Under the pieces are notes generated by a model that saw nothing but the letters and a program-made list of their open reading frames with translations, was not told the origin of the DNA and made no database searches. This document shows positions 55,914 to 64,000 of a stretch of DNA of 64,000 bases, piece after piece. Positions within the stretch are counted from its first letter, which is position 1. Every line of letters starts with the position of its first letter. The position numbers and the translations under genes were made by a program. The stretch is from Prosopocoilus inquinatus (lineage: Eukaryota > Arthropoda > Insecta > Coleoptera > Lucanidae), in the NCBI GenBank assembly GCA_036172665.1, contig CM069871.1, positions 56,852,713-56,916,712 on the forward strand, given 5' to 3'.

Positions 55914-57226
55914 CAGGCTATCCGTTTTTCGAGTGCCACTATGGGGATCTCGCTTATCTTAAGAGGTACGAAGTTAGTTAAATTAGTGCCAAGTTGCGCA
56001 TTTTCGTGCTGAATAATAATCTGAAAAGAAATTCGAAATATCTTCAATAGTTTTGAAAATATCGCGAATAAATCAAAATTTCTGATTTTCGTTTTTAATT
56101 TTTTTAACGATAAACTAATCGCACTATGCTTTTCTAACCAAGACATTTTTCAGACACTTTTTTATAAGGAATTCGAATATGGCATTTTCAAGATGGCGGA
56201 GAAACACCTGGCAACTTATGGACACCATTTTGAATTTTAACATTTTGAGATTACTTTTTTTTCTCTTTACAACGATGTAACACACATGGTGGTCCAATAA
56301 CACATTTTTGCCAAATCCAATTTTTCATTTCTCGCAAAGAGTGCTTTGGAGAAACAAAACTTTCTTTTATTGTGAACAAAAGTTTGACAGTTTGATCCTA
56401 TGTAAGTCAGAGCAGCAACAACATGGTTTGAGAAATTTTTCTATGCTTTGGCGAATATGGTTCGTTTAAAGGATGTAGACGAAAATATGGCCCAATGAAT
56501 ATAAGCAGGAAATTTTGGAAGAGGTAAAAATTTTACATGATTACAAATACTAAAAAAAGTTGCAGCACAGCTGAATTTGTTGTTATATGTATTCTTATTA
56601 CGTATTTCGGGGATGTCATAATCGAATTCTCAATAAAAAAGTGTCTGTTCTCTCGGTTAGAAATCTCTGGTACGATTAGTTGAGCACAAACGTAAATGAC
56701 AAGACTTGAAATAAGATTAAATGTCAAATTTTTGTCCACAATAAAAGAACGTTTTGTTTTTTCAAAGCACTCTTCGCAAAAAATGAAAAATTGTATTTCT
56801 TCCAAAAATGTGATATTGGATCACCATGTGTGATACACCGTTATAAAGAGGGAAAAAAACTTAATCTCAAAATGTTAAAATCCAAGATGGCGTCCATAAG
56901 AAAAAATGAAGTTGCCAGGTGTTTCTCCATCATCTTGAAAATTATTGAAAAGGGGATGCCATATTCGAATTCGTCATAAAAAAGTGTCTGAATAATGTCT
57001 TAGTTAGAAATGCCTAGTACAATTAGTTTATGGTGAAAAAATTAAAAGCGCTAATCAGAAATTTTTGTTTTTCTGCAAAATTTTCAAAACCATTGAAGAT
57101 ATTTCAAATTGATTTTCAGATTATTATTCAACACGAAAATGCGCAACTTTGCCCTAATTTAACCAACTTTGTATCTCTTAAGATAAGCTAGATCCCCATA
57201 GTGGCATTCGAAAAATGGACAGACAG
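55914..57226. mobile_element. Large foldback element, about 1.3 kb
   Basis: The left end CAGGCTATCCGTTTTTCGAG faces a right end whose complement is CTGTCTGTCCATTTTTCGAA. The arms of about 480 bp (55914 to about 56400 and about 56745 to 57226) share GCCACTATGGGGATCT, AAAATGCGCAACTT and GAAACACCTGGCAACTT-like words. In the centre, 56608-56690 repeats part of the right arm (56955-57030) in the same direction. TA precedes the left end; the right flank does not match. No transposase. Confidence 0.85.
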
Positions 57227-57480
57227 AAGTCCAAGGAGTGAATGCAAAGAGAGAAAGGGATAAAATATTTTCGACAATTCTGAAAATACAGGTAAACCGC
57301 CATTCGAGTAACCGTGGAAAACAAATTAGAAAATTGATTTCTGGCTTTCTGACTAAACCAGTTTACGCTCGAACAAAGAAATTGAAATCCGAATTTGTTT
57401 TAAAGATTTGTGGACAAAAGAGGATTTTCAACCCCCGTCCGTACGGTCTTTACACTTTCTTTATTTGAGAAACTGATACT
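57227..57480 (+). repeat. Jockey-associated 5' region, copy 2 of 3
   Basis: Contains AGAGAGAAAGGGATAAAAT, TTTCGACAATTCTGAAAATA, GTAACCGTGGAAAACAA and TTTGTGGACAAAAGAGG, collinear with 49997-50290 and 63047-63340 but diverged. It abuts the foldback element's right end. Confidence 0.45.
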
Positions 57481-59697
57481 AGACTCATAGTAGATCCATT
57501 TTCCTCTCCACCTTTAAGAAGTAGGGGGTCTAAGTGGCAATAAGGATAATTGCCTCTATCATTCTGAAGAGACGTTAACCGCAGCACGTTATCGAAACGA
57601 AATATTTCAACCTATCTTGAATCAGTTTTATGACGGCCATTTAGATATCGTTTCCTTCAACAAGATCGAGCAAGACCACATTCATCTGCAGACGCTTGAG
57701 GAATATACTGACGAAAAATCTTAGTAGATGTACTATGGTGCTCACCAAAAATGATACGACTCGGAAATTTGCTGACCCTTACGGGAATATACAGACACGA
57801 AGGCCTGGTACCTGCCGTCCGGATACGATCGTGGTTATTTTCGCCGAAAAATAAGAAATATTATGCACAGATTATTTAAGAATACTCATTCTTATTACTG
57901 TTAGAATGTTATAACTCAACTTTGTAACGCTGCGCTTTTCGTAGGTATTTTGTTTTGTGCTTTACCAGATCATTATTTTGCAACTTGTGTATTTTGAGTT
58001 TAATAAACTGAAAGCGTATTTCATGCGGAAACGAAATTGGTGGATTTGCTTACACGTTTTTAGTGGCAGTAAAATTAGCGCTCACATCCGATTTTCTTTG
58101 AATCATGAATTTATCTTTTTTTAAGAATAAAAAAAGAACAAAATTGGCGATTAAAAAGCAAATACATCTTGAAACTTAGAATATAAAATTGCAAAAAAAA
58201 TAGAAAAAAATATGTACAGAGAAATGAATGCATATACGTGCATGCAATAAGGGACTTCGTTTATAATATTATACCGGATATCTCTGAAATGAGCAACCAA
58301 GTTCTTTTTTGTCTGAAAAAGGAAATGTTTCATACTTATAGCAAAAGAACTTTGAATAATTAAGATTACATTTTGATATGATCATATCATATCGTATATC
58401 ATATTGAAAATGATTCAATGATTTGCTGATGAAAAAAACATATCACACATGTAATGATTGTAGTAGATTCTTTTCTAATGAATTTGTACAATTTTTTCTT
58501 TAATTTTCTAACATTTAGAAAATTGTACACTCGTTTAACTTTTACTGTCGCGAGTAACCAATATTTCTTTAAAATAAAATATTTGTTACAAATATTTCAA
58601 ATTGACTGAAAATTAAGATTTACATCTTTTTGTTTGAAGAATCAAACAAATTGTTTAATAAGATGCTATTATCGTTAAGAAAAATATTACTTTTACTAAA
58701 AACGGATTTCCTCCAGAAATCGCAAACCGTTGTCGAAATCTCATTAAGTATTCCCGTCGTATTCAAAAGCATTACGCTTACGCTGGTAGTCTAATAATAT
58801 TATTGCCGTCCCAAGCTTTAACCAAAGCAATAAAATTACAGCGGACCAGATTCGAGTAACAATTTTAATGTCCGAGTTGGCTCCGCCCAATGTTCATAAG
58901 GATGCAGTTTGCTTACAGGGGTATCGTTTTTGTTGAGCATCATAGTACATAGTGTATGCTGATATACCTTTAGTTTGCTTGCTGTTTGACAGGAAACCTT
59001 TAGATTTTACCTACGTGGCCTATGTACTTATTTTGTTAAAAGTGTAATTTTAATTCTGTCTGTTTTCATTTGTAAGAAACTGAAATCCTGTATGGAGAAA
59101 AAGTTATTGATCAATAAAAGTTCAGAAACTTATCTCCATTTGTTGCGATGTGGAAACGTATTTTTCATCAGCAACATAATTCCTTTAAGTGAAAACGGAG
59201 ACATTAAGTTCTTCTAAAACTATTGTCCCGTTTGGAAAATTATATTCTAAATTCGTTTTTAACTTTTGGTTTCACATAAAGTTCAACACGCAATTTTTCG
59301 ATTAATTTACAAAATTGTTTAGTTAGCATTTCGCAAGCACGACCGGCGATACCGGCTTAATTGCTGTGGAAACTGTCTACGTGAAATACCGGTGTTTGCT
59401 TTGCTTGCAGATCAAAGTACTTTTCAGTCTTTGGAACTGTAACGGCAAGTGGTTAAATGATAACAGAATTACACCACTTTACAAGGGCTTGTCCAGTTCA
59501 AACCTACTGTATCCCTAGAAATTACGACAATATCGAGAAAGATTTCACAATTACACAAAAATTCAAAAACATGAGATCGCGCACCATATTAAAAAAGACA
59601 ATAAAATAAAAATAAAAGTAAGTTAACAAATAAATTATTTTTTTATCATACAAAAACCATGGAACTAGATTCAGAAAAAGACACGGACCGGCATTGT
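57481..59697. other. No gene seen
   Basis: AT-rich. Small palindromes occur at about 58374-58400 (GATATGATCATATCATATC) and 58485-58529, where GTACAATTTTT and its complement pair. No coding signal. Confidence 0.45.
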
Positions 59698-59750
59698 ACA
59701 CACACACACGCACATCCACACACCCACACACCCACACAGACCCACGCACA
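59698..59750 (+). repeat. CA microsatellite, interrupted
   Basis: A run of CA units with interspersed CC, GC and TC, about 53 bp long. Confidence 0.9.
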
Positions 59751-61900
59751 GTCTCGGTCAATTCTTCCGTCAACTTAGCTTAATACTATCGGGTGACGTG
59801 ATGTGTTGATATTTTTGATGTGTTATTTATTTCCGATTCCGTCGTCTTTCTAAAAGATCAGAAAACCGAAGTTTCGCGAATCGATGCACTTCATTGCATC
59901 AGATTATTAATGTACGCACACACGTGACTATTGCAACTCTTGCCTCAAAATAGGTCACCGGTGCAAACAAATACAAATACTTGTTTCAATTTGTTTCGTT
60001 TTAAAATTTGCTTTCAAAGTAAAAATTTTGAACTTTGAAATTTTGTAATGTACGATCTTAGGTTCTTACAGTACGTAGGCAAGATTGCTGTGACTAATTT
60101 GTGAATATGAATGTGAATGATATATACTATTTAATGTATTTTTTTTAACAATATCTATGTAATTCTTGACAATGTCTAACGTCTCGTTTGAGAACAATGA
60201 CAATAAATGCATTATTATTGCTATAAATGAGGGGATTCCTTGCTGACAGTGGAAATTCAAGTTGTTGACTTATGGACCCGAATTTTTAGAAAACGCACAT
60301 TGTGGAATCCGGTAAGCGTGGTATAAAAACGGGAAATTTGTAATTCAATGCGCTCAATGATAAGTCTGTAATAAATAAGTATTCGTGTGTTATTGTTATT
60401 GAGATTCACGCAGTGAATGAGTTAGTGAATCGGTGGTGTTGACCTCGGCTGTAAGAGCCAAAGAACATTTATGGCAAAGTTAACTTATGTTTTATTTATG
60501 TTCGAGAAATAGTTATTTCGGGAAGTAACAATTATTATTCGAGTAGATTTATGAAAAACAATTTTAATCTACAATTTTAATAAATACTTTTAAGCAATTT
60601 AATCCAACCCCATAATGTAAACTTTGTGTTTAAAATAAAACCCCCTAAGCGAAATGAACATTCTCTTTTGATCGTAATTATAAACTTATCATTAACCTTC
60701 AGATGACTATATTAGGTCATTTTCGATCTCATGCTATATTTCTTTGTCTTAATATCAAAACAAGTTGTTATTTGTAGCTGGTTATTTTCTTAACTGACTT
60801 TATCTAACTCAAATAGTCTAGCAATTTTATTTTCCAAATTAATTTTTTTCCTATCAGTCAATTTCCTAACTTTGTTGTTTTAATTTAAATATAGTGCACT
60901 CAAGAAATATCCACGTCCAGAGAGCGTGAGTTTGAATAAAACACAACAGTTACTGCTTATAAAATTTAGAAGCTGATAAAAAAAGCTGTAAGGAGTAATT
61001 TCTTCGCCTCTTTCCTAACTTTATCGCAATTTGTTTTATTTATGGTTAATTGATAAAATTTTAATAACTTTAAAATTGTGACGTGGAGACACTGTTATAT
61101 CTTAACAACTTTTGGGTCCAAAAACTGTTTATAATTTGGTGATAGTATGACATTTTCTCTTAATGTTGCGGTTAAAGCCTTGGTGCTTCAGCGATGTTAC
61201 GGTTATCTTTTAAAGGTAGCCGTAACAAAGGACGTAATGAAAATACGGAATCCATTTATTAAATAAATGAACAAATAGTTATGACCAAGCTTAAGAATTG
61301 GGCCCACTTAGTACCGACGCTTTTCACGCTAAATGTACTGTTCACTCCTTCCACCTTTGCGCGGCTGCGATGATTCTAATTATCATTGAATGGAGAGGGA
61401 AGATATGCGAGTTAGTTCAGGTTTTTTCTTCGACGACTAAACAATTTAAATGTATTTAATCGTCAAAACGTTCGCACATCCTAGAGAGATAATAAAAGAA
61501 AGTTTCTCTTTGAAAATATAAAAATGCATGTAATAGTCGCTGCAAATCACCATATACTTTAAATTTTTAATTGCAAACAATAAAAACGCCTACAAGTCGA
61601 CAGTATTGTGCTAGATGCAGCCACATGAGATAACTCCCTTCCAAATACTGCGGGCGGAGCTAGTACAGTCCGAGTATTAAATTTTCGTACTGAGCGCGGA
61701 ACAAGTGGCCCGATTTCTTTTCCTTGGTTATGACTAACATGGATATACACACTCCGGAGCCCCCGCAGAGCCCAGAAATGCCAGATTACTTTTAGACGGT
61801 AGACATCGAGCTTTAGTTTGCTCCAGGAGAGAGTCATGTACGCGATAGAGAAGGTGATCTAAAGTTTGAAGAGCATGGATAAGAGACGATAACGAAGTAC
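59751..61900. other. No gene seen
   Basis: At about 60321 GGTATAAAAACGGG followed by TCAATG about 25-30 bases later resembles a TATA box plus initiator, but no gene follows. 61559-61840 is GC-richer and may be a disordered part of the R1-like element that follows. Confidence 0.4.
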
Positions 61901-61919
61901 AAACATCATGAGCTAATGC

Positions 61920-62815
61920 TCGAACGGCGGCTTTTAGGGTGGTGTCCGCTTACAGGACTGTATCGACGGAGGCAGTTCTGGTGCTGGTGGAGGACCCTAC
62001 TATAAAACTGCAAATAGCGGAGCGTTCTAAGGTACACAGAGAGGAGCACGAGATGAAGACCTTGGCCAGGAAACAGCTTTTCGAAGCCTGGTAGGCCTGC
62101 TGGGATGGACACCCGATCTGGGCAAAAGTCTTCATTAAAAAGGTCGAGAAGTGGTGTAATCGACTCGAGGGGGAAATCGATTACTACGTAACCCAGGCCC
62201 TAACATGACATGCTGTTTTTTGGGAGTTACTTAAAAGAAATCAAATAAAGGGAGGCCGCAGACCGTTGGTATTGTGGGGGAGAGAAGACACCCCAGGGCA
62301 TACAATTTTCGTATGCCCCAGATGGGACACGGCCGGAGGCTGACCAAAAGAGAGGACGGGGCAGAAGTGACAAAAAAAAACGTTGCAGACCTAATTGAGA
62401 GAGATAGGAGGACGTGGTTGGCGGTGATAAACATGTTGAGAAGCGTAATGAAACTTAAATGCGAAGAAGAAAGAAGGATACAGTGGGCGGAGTGGAGGAG
62501 GAAAGAAGAGGGCGAAGAGGAGGAGGAAGAGGAACAAAAGGAGCAAGAGGAGGAGGAAGAGGAACAAGAGGGGCAAGAGGAAGCGGAAGAAGAGGATGAA
62601 GAGGAAGAAGTGGATGAAGGGGAAGAAGAGGAGGAGGACTAAGAAGAAGATGAAGGGGAAGAAGAGGAGGAGGACTAAGAAGAAGATGAGGCAACAGGGG
62701 CAGGGAAAGAAATGCCGGAAAGCGGTACCCCCTACTTCGGGAGTAAAAAGAGGATACGGCTTTAGTGATTTAGTTGATAGGCGCCTGACATGAGTCAGGC
62801 GAATCCAACACATCA
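61920..62815 (+). pseudogene. R1-like non-LTR retrotransposon, ORF2 C-terminal end
   Basis: The plus-strand reading contains RTAAFRVVSAYRTVSTEAVL, then LQIAERSKVHREE, ARKQLFEAW, EIDYYVTQALT and WGREDTPGHTIFVCPRWD. The last block is the C-terminal zinc-finger-like region of R1/Waldo-type elements. Single stops interrupt it (for example after LFEAW and in QALT-HAVF). The rest of RT and the endonuclease are absent, so it is 5'-truncated. A purine-rich acidic tail follows, then GGTACCCCCTACTTCGGGAG at about 62727, where elements of this type often have a similar word shortly after the ORF. Confidence 0.75.
62470..62695 (+). repeat. GA-rich coding repeat with 36-bp duplication
   Basis: GAA and GAG codons repeat throughout. 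A unit starting GATGAAGGGGAAGAAGAGG and ending GACTAAGAAGAA occurs twice in tandem (36-bp period) at about 62612-62684. The long glutamate run, and the leucine/proline/phenylalanine frames opposite, are products of this composition. Confidence 0.75.
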
Positions 62816-63046
62816 TGTTCTTGTCTTTTTAAGATTCCCCGACCTCTATAAAAAAAGACTGTAGACACCGGAGTTTCCCAGAGCTTTCAGGATCCGGGGC
62901 GTATCTTACCGTTTCGGGCATGTTGCTGCCGGCGACTTGCCCAAAGCTTTCTGCGCTACGCTCAGTTATATGCGTCATCTTCAAAATTTAGCGCTGAAGC
63001 AGATATGGTAATTTTAATACATCAATTACGCTCGTTACATTATATG

Positions 63047-63340
63047 TATTTGAATATATTTTGTTCTTTAAAGGTTCGGATTTTTATTTGAACTGTTATA
63101 ATAAGGATGAACGTTTAACCAAACAGAGAAAGCGAGAAGGAGTGACAAATTTCGAAAGGCGCTGTTGCAGCAAAACGTGGAAAACAAGGAATAAACCGAT
63201 TTTCGGCTACATTTTCGAGAACCAAGGAAATTCGAGGTGCTTAACACGAATTGCTGAAAGAATTGGAGACCAAAGTGAGTGAAAAGTGGGTTCTTGGTTT
63301 CCTAGCTATTATTGTGGCAGAGGAAAATATTTTCTTTTGC
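63047..63340 (-). repeat. Jockey-associated 5' region, copy 3 of 3
   Basis: Matches 49997-50290 from TTGAATATATTTTG through AACAGAGAAAGCGAGAAG, TTTTCGAGAACCAAGG and ATTGGAGACCAAAG. The ORF1 that should accompany it is not present here. Confidence 0.55.
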
Positions 63341-64000
63341 TCCTTTACTCTGTCACCTTCTCCTACCTCCGCCTGAATACTTCTAATAAAAATTGTTTTA
63401 GGTTTTAATAATAAAAATTTGAAGTTTGAAAGAAGGAGTCGGTGGAATTTCTCTTTTCCTCTCTAGGAAGCCGACGTTTCAATAACATAGGGAACTGCTT
63501 GCGTAAACGAAAGTGTTACGGTTTAAAATTCCGTTGAAAGCATAATGGCTGTCACTGAGGCGAGCCGACTAAATGGGGTTGTCTGCTTTCTTGCCAGTTT
63601 ATACCGAGTTTTCGAAAAGGATTCTGTGATTAGTCAGCTTGGGCATGTACTTTCTCTTCTTTAGAAGCTTGCGCAATAAAGCGAGTGCCTGTTTGTGGCA
63701 AGCAGAGAGTTTATAGCTTTTCGTGGGATTTCAGCCATCTTGTTTCATCCACTATTGTAAGATTTTGGTGGTGAATTATGAACGGAAAGTATCTCTCCGA
63801 AATCTGAACAGCACGACACTTGGAACATTCATTTAGGTTTTTCCAAAAAACCTGACAACTACAGCTCGACATTCCAAGAATAAAGAGGACAATTAATTTC
63901 GACAATACCGTAACGCACATGCAGCTTCTTTATGTGAAACAAATTTGGGAGCTTTTCACGGATTTTCTAAAATTTGGAAAAAGGAGCGACGAAAGTGCGA
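63341..64000. other. No gene seen
   Basis: A short minus-strand frame at 63711-63920 has no recognisable motif. The window ends without a clear feature. Confidence 0.45.

Noticed and set aside
60315..60385. TATA-like box plus initiator
   Set aside because: No coding region follows within readable distance; common by chance in AT-rich DNA.
62391..62816. 141-codon minus-strand Leu/Phe/Pro frame
   Set aside because: Shadow of the GA-rich tail of the R1-like element.
1..64000. CRISPR arrays, bacterial operons, phage genes
   Set aside because: No regularly spaced short repeats, no ribosome-binding-site/ORF packing; retroelement content is plainly eukaryotic.

Overview
The window looks like non-coding, transposon-rich nuclear DNA from an arthropod, most likely an insect (possibly a beetle, but the order cannot be fixed from this sequence). 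It is AT-rich. I found no intact host gene, no rRNA and no convincing functional tRNA. Nearly every protein similarity I can recognise belongs to a mobile element: mariner, Copia, Gypsy, Penelope-like (PLE), Jockey-like, R1-like and other non-LTR retrotransposons, plus a hAT derivative and many foldback/MITE repeats. The gene-free stretches between them are probably intergenic or long-intron DNA.

Layout. 1-5.8 kb: a duplicated repeat, a TA-flanked foldback made of a direct plus an inverted copy, and a PLE remnant with a hammerhead-like motif. 6.7-14.6 kb: a hammerhead on the minus strand, a 150-bp tandem duplication, two copies of one MITE family, a 1-kb foldback nested inside a 2-kb foldback, two decayed reverse transcriptases and a palindromic MITE. 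15.5-16.7 kb: two LTRs separated by only 4 bp. 20.3-22.1 kb: a hammerhead unit with a perfect hairpin and a PLE GIY-YIG fragment. 24.4-25.7 kb: mariner copy 1. 28.7-31.8 kb: a perfect 92-bp inverted repeat around a well-formed hammerhead, a hAT element with an 8-bp target duplication that contains another hammerhead, and a decayed hammerhead. 35.3-37 kb: a 339-bp tandem duplication, a polypurine tract and a tRNA-like SINE candidate. 38-41.5 kb: a young but internally deleted Copia element with both LTRs. 43.7-50.3 kb: a 5'-truncated non-LTR element, two Gypsy LTRs, Gypsy gag-protease-RT remains and a Jockey-like ORF1. 51.5-57.5 kb: three foldback elements and mariner copy 2. 61.9-62.8 kb: the 3' end of an R1-like element.

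How the parts relate. The most interesting system is a dispersed short repeat carrying type-I hammerhead ribozyme motifs (CUGANGA ... GAAA ... GUH). The best copy, 29078-29140, has all core residues, a paired stem II, a two-part stem I with internal loop, and a tiny palindromic stem III. Five related copies lie at 6.76, 12.36, 20.4, 30.8 and 31.7 kb in various states of decay. Comparing copies gives a unit order A - hammerhead - B - spacer. The minus strand at 28.7-28.9 kb carries B - spacer - A, the junction expected if units were once joined head to tail or circular. PLE fragments in the same window are the likely, but unproven, source of mobilising machinery. All coordinates of repeats were read by eye and may be off by a few bases.
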